Shown: positions 1 to 8,962, numbered from the stretch's first letter. The stretch: DNA of 64,000 nucleotides from Nocardia abscessus NBRC 100374 (GCF_000308455.1 NZ_BAFP01000117.1:1-64000), one strand, 5' to 3'. Made by a program: numbers and translations. The notes: a model not told the origin generated them from the letters alone.

Positions 1-459
1 GTGAATCCCTGCGTGGGACAACCGGCTCCCGCGCCGATGCCGTTCCCGGAGCTACCCGGGACCGCACGCGTGCCGCTCGTACCGGGGCAGCCCTACGGCG
101 GCGCACCGGCCGACTCCCGCAACCCCGGCGCCGGGGGCCCGGCCGATCCCGCAGGGGCGGGCACCTCCACCTATGCCGGAACCGCGGGCCAGCCCGGCAC
201 TCCAGGCCAGCTTGCCGCCGGATGCGCCCAGCCCGACGCCACTCTCGCCACCAGCGAACCCACACCGATCCCCGGTGACCTGCCCGCCCACGACGACGCA
301 CCGCGCACCGATCCCGAACCGGCCACCGCTACACCGCCCGCGCCGGAAGCCGAACCGGCGCCCAGCGCGGAAACCCCACCCCCGCCACAGCCGGGGATCA
401 CCCTGCCCTTCGGAATCGTCATCCCGCTCCCCGCCCTACCACCCGCGCCCCAGCAGTAA
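1..459 (+). CDS. C-terminal part of a proline-rich (probably secreted) protein
   Basis: The frame is open from the first base of the window and ends at a TAA at 457-459, so the true start is probably upstream and the GTG at position 1 is a coincidence. The visible 152 residues are low-complexity and rich in Pro, Ala, Gly and Thr, with acidic Pro-Glu-Ala stretches near residues 100-130. Such tails are common at the ends of exported cell-wall proteins in this group. A lytic transglycosylase gene follows on the same strand, so this could be another envelope protein, but no catalytic domain is visible and no function can be assigned. Confidence 0.5.
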   Translation: MNPCVGQPAPAPMPFPELPGTARVPLVPGQPYGGAPADSRNPGAGGPADPAGAGTSTYAGTAGQPGTPGQLAAGCAQPDATLATSEPTPIPGDLPAHDDAPRTDPEPATATPPAPEAEPAPSAETPPPPQPGITLPFGIVIPLPALPPAPQQ

Positions 460-571
460 TTCAAACCTGGCATCAGATCACGAAGGAGTAACAAAAAGAT
501 CTCGGGTGCGGTAACCTTCCCTTGTTCGATCACAAAGGGCTCACAGCGAGTCATGGGAGGGTCACCACACC

Positions 572-1432
572 GTGGGGCGTCATCGAAAACAACCGCCTGC
601 CACCGTCCGGCGGAGTTCCGTTATCGCATTGACCGGATTGGTTCCCGCTGGGCTCGTATCCGTCACCGCCGCCTCCGAGGTCGGCGACGCCGTACCCCTC
701 GCGGCCGCGGTCCAACCGACGGAAGGCGACCAGGAAGCACAGGGCGCCAGACCGCAGGCTGCGGCCGAGCCGGTCGCCGAATTCGTGACACACGCGATGG
801 CGAAGGCCGCGCCCACCGCCACGCCGGTGGTGAAAACCGTTGCGCTACCGAATGGCAGGCAGCGCGCCGCGATGCCCGCAGGGCCGCTGGGCGTACCCGG
901 TGTGGCGGTCGCGGCCTATCAGAACGCCGAACGTGTCCTGGCGGCCGAGAATCCGGTGTGCGGCATGCCGTGGTCGCTGCTGGCCGGCATCGGCCGGGTC
1001 GAGTCCACCCACGCGTTCGGCGGCAAAGCCGACGCCGACGGCAACCCGCTGAGCCCCGTCTACGGCCCGGTGCTGGACGGATCGCTGAACGGCAACCACG
1101 TCATCCGCGACTCCGACGACGGCGCGCTGGACGGCCTGGACGGGTACGACCGAGCGATCGGCCCGATGCAGTTCCTGCCCGAAACCTGGAAGCGCTACGC
1201 GGCCGACGGCAACGGCGACGGCATCGCCGATCCGCAGAACCTCTTCGACGCCGCCCTGACGGCCGGGAAATACCTGTGTGACGGCGGCTTGAACATGCGT
1301 GACCTGGCCCAACAGTCCAAGGCCATCCTGCGCTACAACCACTCCATGGCCTACGTCGCGAACGTCATGGCGTGGGAGACCTCCTACAGCACCGGGGTCG
1401 CACCCCGGGGCGGGGACCTGCCGAAAATTTGA
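572..1432 (+). CDS. Secreted lytic transglycosylase (SLT-like domain)
   Basis: This is a 286-residue exported protein that probably cleaves peptidoglycan glycan strands. A basic N-terminus (MGRHRK) and a hydrophobic stretch at about residues 17-35 form a signal sequence or anchor, followed by an Ala/Pro linker. The catalytic domain at about 110-270 has the family pattern: GIGRVESTH with the probable catalytic Glu, then GPMQFLPETW, and YNHSMAYVANVMAWE near the end. The GTG at 572 has a GGGAGG about 12 nt upstream. It lies just upstream of mrp on the same strand, a pairing recalled from Rv1230c/Rv1229c of M. tuberculosis. The family call is firm; the exact substrate bond is inferred. Confidence 0.85.
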   Translation: MGRHRKQPPATVRRSSVIALTGLVPAGLVSVTAASEVGDAVPLAAAVQPTEGDQEAQGARPQAAAEPVAEFVTHAMAKAAPTATPVVKTVALPNGRQRAAMPAGPLGVPGVAVAAYQNAERVLAAENPVCGMPWSLLAGIGRVESTHAFGGKADADGNPLSPVYGPVLDGSLNGNHVIRDSDDGALDGLDGYDRAIGPMQFLPETWKRYAADGNGDGIADPQNLFDAALTAGKYLCDGGLNMRDLAQQSKAILRYNHSMAYVANVMAWETSYSTGVAPRGGDLPKI

Positions 1433-1451
1433 CACGCCTAAAATTTCTGCC

Positions 1452-2588
1452 ATGCCAGTGCTTACGGAATCGGATGTGCGGGGTGCCCTCGCGAAGGTCG
1501 ACGACCCGGAGATCCGCAAGCCGATCACCGAACTGGGCATGGTGAAAAGCGTCGCGATCGGCGCCGACAGCGATGTCCACGTGGAAATCTACCTGACGAC
1601 GGCGGGCTGCCCCCTGCGCACCGAGATCACGCAGCGGGTCACCAAGGCCGTCGCCGACGTGCCGGGTGTCGGCGCGGTCACCGTCGAGCTCGACGTGATG
1701 GACGACGAGCAGCGCACCGCGCTGCGCAAGCAGCTGCGCGGCGACGCGGCCGATCCGGTCATCCCGTTCGCCCAGCCCGGTTCGCTGACCCGTGTCTACG
1801 CGGTCGCCTCCGGGAAGGGCGGCGTCGGCAAGTCCAGCGTCACGGTGAACCTGGCCGCCGCCATGGCCGCGCGCGGCCTGTCGGTCGGCGTGCTCGACGC
1901 GGACATCTACGGTCATTCCATCCCGCGCATGCTCGGCACCGACGCCCGGCCGACCCAGGTCGAGCGGATGATCATGCCGCCGGTCGCGCACGACGTGAAG
2001 CTGATCTCGATCGCGCAGTTCACCCAGGGCAACACGCCCGTGGTGTGGCGCGGCCCGATGCTGCACCGGGCGCTGCAGCAGTTCCTCGCCGACGTGTTCT
2101 GGGGCGATCTCGACGTCCTGCTGCTCGACCTGCCGCCGGGCACCGGCGACGTCGCGATCTCCATCGCGCAGCTGATCCCGGGGGCCGAGATCCTGGTGGT
2201 CACCACCCCGCAGCCCGCCGCGGCGGAGGTGGCCGAGCGGGCGGGCGCGATCGCGCTGCAGACCCGGCAGCGCATCGCGGGCGTCGTGGAGAACATGTCC
2301 TGGCTGGACCTGCCGGACGGTACCCGGATGGACCTGTACGGCTCCGGCGGCGGGCAGGCCGTCGCCGACCGGCTCACCCGCGCCGTGGGCGCGACCGTGC
2401 CGCTGCTCGGTCAGATCCCCATCGAACAGGCACTGCGCGAATCAGGTGACGACGGCACACCCATCGTGCTGCGCGATCCGGAGAACCCCGCCGCCAAGGC
2501 CCTGCTCGAGGTAGCCGACAAACTGGCCGTCCGGCGCCGCGGCCTCGCGGGCATGTCCCTCGGCATCGACACCACCCGGCATTTGTAA
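1452..2588 (+). CDS. mrp: Mrp/NBP35-type P-loop ATPase, Fe-S cluster carrier
   Basis: This 378-residue cytoplasmic protein belongs to the Mrp/ApbC family, which binds and transfers iron-sulfur clusters. An N-terminal MIP18/DUF59 domain covers about residues 1-90. The P-loop ATPase follows with a deviant Walker A, SGKGGVGKS, at about 120-128, then DADIYGHS and the LPPGTGD switch motif. Many family members carry a CxxC near the C-terminus after the ENMS motif; here ENMSWLDLPDGT continues without it. From memory the mycobacterial protein lacks it too. The ATG at 1452 is chosen because translation from it gives the usual DUF59 start; the frame is open further upstream, inside the previous gene. 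The spacing of 19 bp to the transglycosylase suggests cotranscription. Confidence 0.95.
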   Translation: MPVLTESDVRGALAKVDDPEIRKPITELGMVKSVAIGADSDVHVEIYLTTAGCPLRTEITQRVTKAVADVPGVGAVTVELDVMDDEQRTALRKQLRGDAADPVIPFAQPGSLTRVYAVASGKGGVGKSSVTVNLAAAMAARGLSVGVLDADIYGHSIPRMLGTDARPTQVERMIMPPVAHDVKLISIAQFTQGNTPVVWRGPMLHRALQQFLADVFWGDLDVLLLDLPPGTGDVAISIAQLIPGAEILVVTTPQPAAAEVAERAGAIALQTRQRIAGVVENMSWLDLPDGTRMDLYGSGGGQAVADRLTRAVGATVPLLGQIPIEQALRESGDDGTPIVLRDPENPAAKALLEVADKLAVRRRGLAGMSLGIDTTRHL

Positions 2589-2730
2589 TATCGCCGCTCG
2601 GACCGGAGCTTCGAAGTCACCCGGCATCGAAGTGCCGTGGTTCGCCGCTGCGCACGACCACTCGGCCCGAACTCCGCGTTTCGCGCACAGCGGGACCGGG
2701 CGCGGAAATCAGCACCAATAAACTCGTCTC

Positions 2731-3051
2731 ATGCTCACGATGCTGCTGTACGTGCTGATCGTCGGCTTGGTCGCCGCGGTGCTGTTCCTGCTCGCCAGTG
2801 CGGTGTTCGGGCGGTCCGAGGAACTCGGTCCGTTGCCGGAGGGGACGACGGCCACCGTGCTGCCGGTGGAAGGGATCACCGGGGCGGACGTGCGCGCGTT
2901 ACGGTTTCAGCAGGTGGTGCGCGGATACAAGGCCGCAGAGGTGGACTGGGCGCTGGCCAGGCTGGCCGCGCGGATCGATGAGCTGCAACACCAGCTGGCC
3001 GAGGCACAGGCCGCGCGATGGCAGACGCCGATCGCGCCGGAGTCGAAGTGA
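2731..3051 (+). CDS. Membrane-anchored DivIVA-domain protein
   Basis: This is a 106-residue protein with one transmembrane helix at about residues 4-25 and a cytoplasmic DivIVA-type motif (ITGADVRALRFQQVVRGYKAAEVDWALARL) at about 48-80, ending in a short coiled coil. DivIVA-like motifs are associated with polar growth or curved-membrane localisation. It resembles Rv1209 of M. tuberculosis, which sits between gpgS and tagA. Here the 3' end overlaps tag by 4 nt (GTGA), but gpgS lies about 14 kb away. The exact role is not known. Confidence 0.85.
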   Translation: MLTMLLYVLIVGLVAAVLFLLASAVFGRSEELGPLPEGTTATVLPVEGITGADVRALRFQQVVRGYKAAEVDWALARLAARIDELQHQLAEAQAARWQTPIAPESK

Positions 3052-3641
3052 CCGCCCCCGCGGGCGACGGCCTGGTTCGCTGCGCCTGGCCGCTGGAAAC
3101 CCAGCTGTACCGGGACTATCACGACTACGAGTGGGGCAAGCCGCTGCACGGCGACGACGCCTTGTTCGAGCGGCTCTGCCTGGAGGCGTTTCAATCCGGC
3201 TTGTCCTGGCTGACCATCTTGCGGAAACGCCCGGCCTTCCGCGCGGCGTTCGCCGGGTTCTCGATCGAGCGTGTCGCGCAGTTCGGTGCCGACGACGTCG
3301 CCCGGCTGATGGCCGACGCGGGTATCGTCCGCAACCGAAGCAAGATCGACGCGGCCATTGCCAACGCCCGGGTCGCCCGCGACCTCGACGTCGGCTTGGA
3401 CGAGTTGCTGTGGTCGTTCGCCCCGCCGCCGCGCCCGCGCCCGCGCACCGGCGCCGACGTGCCCGCGACTACACCCGAATCCACCGCCCTGGCAAAAGAA
3501 TTGAAACGGCGCGGATTCCGTTTCGTCGGACCCACCACGGCCTACGCCCTGATGCAGGCGACCGGAATGGTCGATGACCACGTGGCCGATTGCTGGGTGG
3601 GCGGCGACCGGTCCGGTACGGGCCGACCGGTCACTTTTTGA
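3048..3641 (+). CDS. tag: DNA-3-methyladenine glycosylase I
   Basis: This base-excision repair enzyme removes 3-methyladenine from alkylated DNA. The 197-residue product starts with the family pattern RCAWPLETQLYRDYHDYEWG and ends with DDHVADCWV. The zinc-binding set is visible: Cys12, the His in YHDYEWG, and the His and Cys in DDHVADC. LCLEAFQSGLSWLTILRKR is the conserved helix-hairpin-helix region. The GTG at 3048 is preferred because it overlaps the upstream TGA (GTGA), suggesting translational coupling; an in-frame ATG at 3018 would add ten residues. A DUF3117 gene and an rRNA methyltransferase gene follow. Confidence 0.9.
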   Translation: MTAPAGDGLVRCAWPLETQLYRDYHDYEWGKPLHGDDALFERLCLEAFQSGLSWLTILRKRPAFRAAFAGFSIERVAQFGADDVARLMADAGIVRNRSKIDAAIANARVARDLDVGLDELLWSFAPPPRPRPRTGADVPATTPESTALAKELKRRGFRFVGPTTAYALMQATGMVDDHVADCWVGGDRSGTGRPVTF

Positions 3642-3782
3642 ACTCAGCTATCCGTCCACATCAGCGATAGGGAAGAATGGGACGGGTGTAGCTCGCCAAA
3701 CGCCGGCGAGCTCACTGGTTGGTGACAACTGGAGTTCCAAGAAAGTGCGCAGCAGACCGCGCAGATCTGGAGGGAGCAGAGG

Positions 3783-3950
3783 ATGGCGGCCATGAAGCCC
3801 CGCACCGGGGACGGTCCCCTCGAGGCAACCAAAGAAGGGCGTGGAATCGTCATGCGGGTTCCACTCGAGGGTGGCGGGCGTCTGGTCGTCGAACTCACGC
3901 CGGACGAGGCAGCGGCACTCGGAGACGAACTGAAGAGCGTCACGAGCTGA
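3783..3950 (+). CDS. DUF3117 small protein
   Basis: This is a 55-residue protein beginning MAAMKPRTGDGPLEATKEG and containing GRLVVELTPDEAAALGDEL. It is a compact acidic protein with no membrane segment and matches the conserved actinobacterial DUF3117 family (Rv1211 in M. tuberculosis), whose function is unknown. A GGAGGGAGCAGAGG purine-rich stretch precedes the ATG. The stop codon at 3948-3950 abuts the GTG of the next gene, so the two are probably translated from one message. Confidence 0.85.
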   Translation: MAAMKPRTGDGPLEATKEGRGIVMRVPLEGGGRLVVELTPDEAAALGDELKSVTS

Positions 3951-4826
3951 GTGGCCGCGGCTGAGCACTCGGCCCTCGCCGTCGCGGCCGGCGTCCTGGC
4001 GTGCCCGGAATGTCTCCGGGCGCGCCAGGACGCCGCGCCGCTGGCACTGGAACCGCGGGATCTAGCACTGCGCTGCGGTCGCGGGCACAGCTTCGACGTC
4101 GCCAGACAGGGCTACGTCAGCTTGCTCACCGGCGCGTCGACCAAGATGACCGGCGACACCGCGGCCATGCTCGACGCTCGTGCCGCCTTCCAGGGCGAGG
4201 GACACTTCGCGCCGATCGCCGACGCCGTGACGCGAGCTGTCACGGCGCACCGGACCGACGGCGCGGTACTGGAAATCGGCGCGGGCACCGGCTACTACCT
4301 CGCCCGCGCGCTCGACGCCGCTCCCTCGGCTGTCGGCATCGGGCTGGACGTGGCCAAGCCGGCCGTCCGGCGCTGCGCCCGCGCCCACCCGCGCGCCGCG
4401 GCGGTGCTGGCCGACGCGTGGCGCGGGCTGCCGATCCGCGACGGCGCGCTCGGCGGCGTGCTCTCGGTCTTCGCGCCGCGCAATCCCGGCGAGATCGCCA
4501 GGGTGCTCGCCGACGACGGACGCTTCGTCGTCGCCACCCCCACCGAACGCCACCTCGGCGAGCTGATCGAGCCGCTGGACATGGTTCGGGTCGACCCCGA
4601 CAAGGACCGCAGGCTCGATGCCGCGATGTCGGGGCATTTCGAGCCGGTCGATCAGACGCTGGTCGAGTACCCGATGACGCTCGCCGGAACCGACGTCGCG
4701 CACGTGGTGGGCATGGGGCCCTCCGCGCACCACTCGGCCGCCGGTGCGGCACGGCTCGCGCGGCTGCCGGAGTCCGTCGAGGTGACCGCGTCGGTCATGG
4801 TCGGCACCTACCGCCGGGCGGCCTGA
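3951..4826 (+). CDS. RlmA-like 23S rRNA guanine-N1 methyltransferase
   Basis: This 291-residue SAM-dependent methyltransferase has an N-terminal zinc-binding segment (CPEC at about 19-22, then C and GHSFD at about 43-52) typical of the RlmA/TlrB group that methylates guanine in 23S rRNA helix 35. The SAM motif VLEIGAGTGYYLARAL is at about residues 103-118, and FAPRNPGEIARVL is a conserved later motif. The GTG start immediately follows the DUF3117 stop. The family call is good; whether it targets G745 or G748, and whether it affects macrolide response, cannot be told from sequence. Confidence 0.85.
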   Translation: MAAAEHSALAVAAGVLACPECLRARQDAAPLALEPRDLALRCGRGHSFDVARQGYVSLLTGASTKMTGDTAAMLDARAAFQGEGHFAPIADAVTRAVTAHRTDGAVLEIGAGTGYYLARALDAAPSAVGIGLDVAKPAVRRCARAHPRAAAVLADAWRGLPIRDGALGGVLSVFAPRNPGEIARVLADDGRFVVATPTERHLGELIEPLDMVRVDPDKDRRLDAAMSGHFEPVDQTLVEYPMTLAGTDVAHVVGMGPSAHHSAAGAARLARLPESVEVTASVMVGTYRRAA

Positions 4827-4838
4827 GCGCTCCCGGTT

Positions 4839-6098
4839 TCAGCCTTTCCTGATCTCGTCGTACACCGCGACCGTGCGCGCCGCGATCCGCGACCAGTCGA
4901 ATTCGGAGATCGCGCGTTCCCGGCCTGCGGCGCCCAGACGGGCGGCCAGCGCCGGATCGCTCGCGACCTCGTTCACCGCGGCGGCCAGCGCCCGCTCGTA
5001 GTCCTCGGCGGTGCCCGCGTCGTAGTGCACCAGCCGCCCGTTGCGGCTGTCGACCACCTCGGGGATGCCGCCCACGTCGGAGGCCACCACCGCGGTCGCG
5101 CAGGCCATCGCCTCCAGGTTCACGATGCCCAGCGGCTCGTACACCGACGGGCACACGAACACCGACGCGGCGGCCAGGATCTGCCGGATCCGCTCGGTGG
5201 GCAGCATCTCGCGCACCCAGAACACGTTGCCGCGCCGCTGCCGCAGCTGGTGCACCGCCGTGGTGACCTCCTGGGCCAGCTCGGGCGTGTCCGGCGCGCC
5301 CGCGCACAGCACGAGCTGGATGTCGGGGTCGAAGTCGCGGGCGGCGGCGAGCAGGTGACCGACGCCCTTCTGCCGCGTGATGCGGCCGACGAAGGCGACG
5401 ATCGGGAGGTCGGTTCGCACGCCGAGTTCGGCGAGCACCGACGGCTCGTCCTCGGCCACGGGACCCGGATGCCAGATGGTCCCGTCGATGCCGTTGTGCA
5501 CCACGTGGACCCGATTCGGGTCGACCGCAGGATAGGCGTCGAGCACGTCGCGGCGCATGCCCTCGCTCACCGCGATGACGGCGTCGGCGTGCTCGACGGC
5601 GTTGCGCTCCGACCAGGACGAGAGCCGGTAGCCGCCGCCGAGCTGCTCGGCCTTCCACGGCCTGCGCGGCTCCAGCGAATGCGCGGTCAGCACGTGCGGC
5701 ACGCCGTAGAGGGTCGCGGCCAGATGACCGGCCAGACCGCTGTACCAGGTGTGCGAGTGCACCACGTCCACTTCGCCCACGGCGTCGGCCATCCGCAGCT
5801 GGGCGGACATCATCTGCAGCGCGGCATTGGCGGCGTAGAGCGACGGATCCGGTTGATGTACCACGGCATCCGCGCGATCGACGCCCATACAGTGCACTGT
5901 CACCTCGCACAGGTGACGCAAATGCGCCGTCAGCTGCGTGACGTGCACTCCCGCGCCGCCGTACACCTCGGGGGGATATTCACGGGTCAGCATCGCGACG
6001 CGAAGCCGGTCCCGCTCGCCGGAATCCACCGCCGAACGTCCGCCATCCGTGCCGAAACTCACCGGTTCAAAGTAGACGTTCGGGTCCGCGGCGGCCAC
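4839..6098 (-). CDS. glgA: GT4-type glycogen synthase / maltose-1-phosphate synthase
   Basis: This 419-residue GT-B glycosyltransferase uses ADP-glucose. The N-terminal domain begins RVAMLTREYPPEVYGGAGVHV, FVGRITRQKG lies mid-protein, and the donor-site motif FVCPSVYEPLGIVNLEAMACATAVVASDVGG is near residue 330. In mycobacteria the orthologue (Rv1212c, GlgM) makes maltose-1-phosphate for the GlgE alpha-glucan pathway, so that is the likely activity. It is divergent from glgC, which supplies ADP-glucose; the intergenic gap is about 30 bp. Translation may begin at a GTG at 6029 rather than 6098, because the mycobacterial protein starts close to RVAMLTREYPPE. Confidence 0.93.
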   Translation of the reverse strand: MAAADPNVYFEPVSFGTDGGRSAVDSGERDRLRVAMLTREYPPEVYGGAGVHVTQLTAHLRHLCEVTVHCMGVDRADAVVHQPDPSLYAANAALQMMSAQLRMADAVGEVDVVHSHTWYSGLAGHLAATLYGVPHVLTAHSLEPRRPWKAEQLGGGYRLSSWSERNAVEHADAVIAVSEGMRRDVLDAYPAVDPNRVHVVHNGIDGTIWHPGPVAEDEPSVLAELGVRTDLPIVAFVGRITRQKGVGHLLAAARDFDPDIQLVLCAGAPDTPELAQEVTTAVHQLRQRRGNVFWVREMLPTERIRQILAAASVFVCPSVYEPLGIVNLEAMACATAVVASDVGGIPEVVDSRNGRLVHYDAGTAEDYERALAAAVNEVASDPALAARLGAAGRERAISEFDWSRIAARTVAVYDEIRKG

Positions 6099-6130
6099 TC
6101 ACAGGCGCTCCACCCGGTAGTTTGGCAGGT

Positions 6131-7345
6131 GTGAGGAGCCAGCCGCACGTACTCGGGATCGTGCTCGCCGGTGGCGAGGGCAAGCGACTCTTTCCACTCA
6201 CCGCCGACCGCGCCAAGCCCGCCGTCCCGTTCGGCGGCGCCTACCGCCTCATCGACTTCGTGCTCAGTAATCTGGTCAACGCGGGTTTCCTGCGGCTGTG
6301 CGTGCTCACCCAGTACAAGTCGCACTCGCTGGACCGGCACATCTCGCAGACCTGGCGGCTGTCCGGTTTCGCGGGCGAGTACATCACGCCGGTGCCCGCG
6401 CAGCAGCGGCTCGGTCCGCGCTGGTACACCGGCAGCGCGGACGCGATCATGCAGTCGCTGAACCTGATCTACGACGAGGATCCGGACTACATCGTGGTTT
6501 TCGGCGCCGACCACGTGTACCGCATGGACCCGGAGCAGATGGTGCGCCATCACATCGATTCCGGCGCGGGCGTCACCGTGGCCGGCATCCGGGTGCCCCG
6601 CAGCGAGGCGAGCGCGTTCGGCTGCATCGACAGCGACGAGTCCGGCCGCATCACGCAGTTCCTGGAGAAGCCCGCGCACCCGCCCGGCACCCCGGACGAC
6701 CCGAACGTCACGTTCGCGTCCATGGGCAACTACGTCTTCACCACCAAGGTCCTGGTGGACTCGATCCGGGCGGACGCCGACAATGCCGACTCCGACCACG
6801 ACATGGGCGGCGACATCATCCCCTCCCTGGTCGCGGCGGGCCAGGCGGGCGTCTACGACTTCGCCGACAACGAGGTGCCCGGCGCCACCGACCGCGACCG
6901 CGGCTACTGGCGCGACGTCGGAACCATCGACGCGTTCTACGACGCGCACATGGATCTGGTGTCGGTGCATCCGGTGTTCAACCTGTACAACCGCCACTGG
7001 CCGATCCGCGGGGCGGCCGAGAACCTGCCTCCGGCGAAGTTCGCCCAGGGCGGGCTGGCGCAGGAGTGCATCGTGGGCGCCGGCAGCATCCTGTCCGCCG
7101 CCACCGTCCGCAACTCGGTGCTCAGCGCCAACGTCGTGGTGGACGACGGCGCCACCGTCGAAGGCTGCGTGCTCATGCCCGGCGTGCGGATCGGTCGCGG
7201 CGCGGTGGTGCGCCACGCCATCCTGGACAAGAACGTGGTGGTCGGCGAGGGCGAGATCATCGGGGTGGACCTGGCGCGCGACCGCAGCCGCTTCGCCGTG
7301 AGCAACGGCGGCGTCGTAACGGTCGGCAAAGGCGTCTGGGTGTAG
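6131..7345 (+). CDS. glgC: Glucose-1-phosphate adenylyltransferase (ADP-glucose pyrophosphorylase)
   Basis: This enzyme makes ADP-glucose from ATP and glucose-1-phosphate, the committed donor for glycogen and alpha-glucan synthesis. The 404-residue product shows GGEGKRLFPLTADRAKPAVPFGG (nucleotide loop), WYTGSADAI, VVFGADHVYRMD, and a C-terminal left-handed beta-helix with hexapeptide-like repeats ending VTVGKGVWV. The GTG at 6131 gives VRSQPHVLGIVLAGGEG and the 404-residue length recalled for the M. tuberculosis enzyme; a TTG nine bases upstream is less likely. It is divergently paired with glgA. Confidence 0.96.
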   Translation: MRSQPHVLGIVLAGGEGKRLFPLTADRAKPAVPFGGAYRLIDFVLSNLVNAGFLRLCVLTQYKSHSLDRHISQTWRLSGFAGEYITPVPAQQRLGPRWYTGSADAIMQSLNLIYDEDPDYIVVFGADHVYRMDPEQMVRHHIDSGAGVTVAGIRVPRSEASAFGCIDSDESGRITQFLEKPAHPPGTPDDPNVTFASMGNYVFTTKVLVDSIRADADNADSDHDMGGDIIPSLVAAGQAGVYDFADNEVPGATDRDRGYWRDVGTIDAFYDAHMDLVSVHPVFNLYNRHWPIRGAAENLPPAKFAQGGLAQECIVGAGSILSAATVRNSVLSANVVVDDGATVEGCVLMPGVRIGRGAVVRHAILDKNVVVGEGEIIGVDLARDRSRFAVSNGGVVTVGKGVWV

Positions 7346-7359
7346 TCGCCCGTGAGCGG

Positions 7360-7590
7360 TCAGGGTCCGCCCGGCTGCGGCGCGGGCGAGCCGATGCAGA
7401 ACGGTGCGCAGGGCCCCGGCGTGCGCGGCACGGTCGATTTCGAGGCCTCACCGAAATCGGCGGTGCTCACCAGATAGACCGCCAGCAGAGCGAACAGCAG
7501 CACGGCGGCGAACGCCACCATGGCCCGCCCCCAGTGAATCGGCTTGGGACGACGCTCGTCTTCGTCCCAAAGGAACATCATCATCACCAC
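7360..7590 (-). CDS. Small membrane protein with PGPCAPFC tail (paralogue 1)
   Basis: This is a short single-pass protein: a charged head (DEDERRPKPIHWGRA), one transmembrane helix, then an outside tail TADFGEASKSTVPRTPGPCAPFC. The next leftward gene (7834-8067) has the same layout and the tail TDFDTGPEKTPPPPGSCEPFC, so the two are paralogues sharing TxDF...PGxCxPFC. The start is uncertain: an AGAGG lies about 8 nt before the GTG at 7590, and three ATGs follow just inside. The function is unknown; two conserved Cys in a short exported tail suggest a disulfide or metal site. Confidence 0.6.
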   Translation of the reverse strand: MVMMMFLWDEDERRPKPIHWGRAMVAFAAVLLFALLAVYLVSTADFGEASKSTVPRTPGPCAPFCIGSPAPQPGGP

Positions 7591-7833
7591 ACCGCACCTC
7601 TTCCGCACCCGCTCGGAGCGTGACCTCACCAGTATCGGCGATCATCGGCTTTCCATTGCAGGGTGCGCCGAACCGTCGCGATACGGTGGCTTTTCGCGAA
7701 CTTCGCCGATCATCGGCCGAGGCCGCATTCCCTGGAGACGAGGGCGCGGCGGCGGAATATCCGGAAAAATTTCGGCGGCAGGCATATTCGGCCGCAGTGG
7801 GGCGACCGTCGACAACGGCCGCGGCGGCGATGA

Positions 7834-8067
7834 CTACTGAGCGGGCGGGACGCCGTTCTGGGTGCAGAAAGGCTCGCAGGATCCCGGTGGCGGAGGGGTC
7901 TTCTCGGGGCCGGTGTCGAAATCGGTGTTGCTCACCACCACCATCACCAGCACAGCTCCCAGAATCACGAGCAACAGGGCCAGCATCGTGGGCCGCAGCC
8001 AGCTCGTTCGCCGCTCCGTCACGACGTCCCCCATGGCCGCCACCTCTATGGGAGTTAGTTCACGCAT
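7834..8067 (-). CDS. Small membrane protein with PGSCEPFC tail (paralogue 2)
   Basis: This short single-pass protein has a charged N-terminus (MRELTPIEVAAMGDVVTERR), a transmembrane helix of about 23 residues, and an exported tail with PGSCEPFC followed by a Pro-rich end. It matches the 7360-7590 gene in layout and in the TDF and PGxCxPFC signatures. The ATG at 8067 is chosen because GAGGAAA lies 6-7 nt upstream; a GTG at 8082 and an ATG at 8034 are alternatives. The 243 bp between the paralogues hold no convincing gene. The function is unknown. Confidence 0.62.
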   Translation of the reverse strand: MRELTPIEVAAMGDVVTERRTSWLRPTMLALLLVILGAVLVMVVVSNTDFDTGPEKTPPPPGSCEPFCTQNGVPPAQ

Positions 8068-8154
8068 AACTGTTTTCCTCACTGAGTTGTTTCTCAGCGC
8101 ATACCCCGGATTCCGGGAAGAAATCAGTCCGCGGCGCGGCTGCCGCGCGAATCA

Positions 8155-8787
8155 CTAACCCCGTGAGGCACAGAGCAATCCGTCTCCGACCGGAATCAGC
8201 ACGCAGGTGAGTTCCGGGTTCTCCGCGATGGCGCGGGTCGCGGCGCGCACCGCCTGGGTGGCCGGATCGCGTTGCGCCGGATCGGGCACCCGCCCGCCCA
8301 GCAACGCGTTGTGCAGCAGAATGGCGCCCCCGTCGCGCAGCAGACGCACCGCTTGGGCCACGTACTCCGGATGCTCGAGCGGCGCCGCGTCGATGAAGAC
8401 CAGATCGTAGGCGCCGTCGGCGAGCCGGGGCAGCACGTCCAGCGCCCGCCCGTTGATCAGCCGGGTGCGGGCCGGCGGGATGTCGGCGGCGCGGAACGCC
8501 TCCTTGGCCGCGCGCTGGTGTTCCGGCTCCGAATCGATGGTGGTCAGCGTGCCGTCCTCGCGCATGCCGTCGAGCAGCCACAGCCCGCTGATACCCGCGC
8601 CGGTGCCGACCTCGACCACCGCGCGCGCACCGAGCAACTGCGCGTACATACTCAGCAACGCACCCACCGAGGGCGGTACGGGTACCGCGCCGAGTTCGGT
8701 GGCCCGCTCACGCGCGCCGACGAGGATTTCGTCCTCCACGACGGATTCCTCCACGTAGGCGAGATTCCGCTCCAGATTCGATGCCAC
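8155..8787 (-). CDS. O-methyltransferase (class I, SAM-dependent)
   Basis: This 210-residue methyltransferase of the catechol-O-methyltransferase-like family has the SAM motif VVEVGTGAGISGLWLL at about 55-70, LTTIDSEPEHQRAAKEAF, and DLVFIDAAPLEHPEYV with acidic residues placed as in metal-dependent family members. It resembles Rv1220c, which is likewise divergent from sigE in M. tuberculosis. The GTG at 8787 (VASNLERNLAYVEE) gives the usual length; the open frame upstream is probably not translated. The methyl acceptor is unknown. Confidence 0.9.
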   Translation of the reverse strand: MASNLERNLAYVEESVVEDEILVGARERATELGAVPVPPSVGALLSMYAQLLGARAVVEVGTGAGISGLWLLDGMREDGTLTTIDSEPEHQRAAKEAFRAADIPPARTRLINGRALDVLPRLADGAYDLVFIDAAPLEHPEYVAQAVRLLRDGGAILLHNALLGGRVPDPAQRDPATQAVRAATRAIAENPELTCVLIPVGDGLLCASRG

Positions 8788-8962
8788 GGGTATGAGGCTA
8801 ACGCCGGGCGGGTGATCTCGGCGTTCCGGACAACACGCGCCGCCCGCCATTTCCGCCGCCGGTTTTCTCAGGTGTCCCTCAGGGTCTCCATAACCCGGCC
8901 ATATCAGGACCAGAAAGAGTATGGGCAACGCAAGACCACCGACCGTGTTTAACACGGGACGC

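Noticed and set aside
460..571. Possible c-di-AMP riboswitch before the lytic transglycosylase
   Set aside because: Cell-wall hydrolase genes in actinobacteria often have one, but the gap is only 112 bp and the conserved core sequences are not present.
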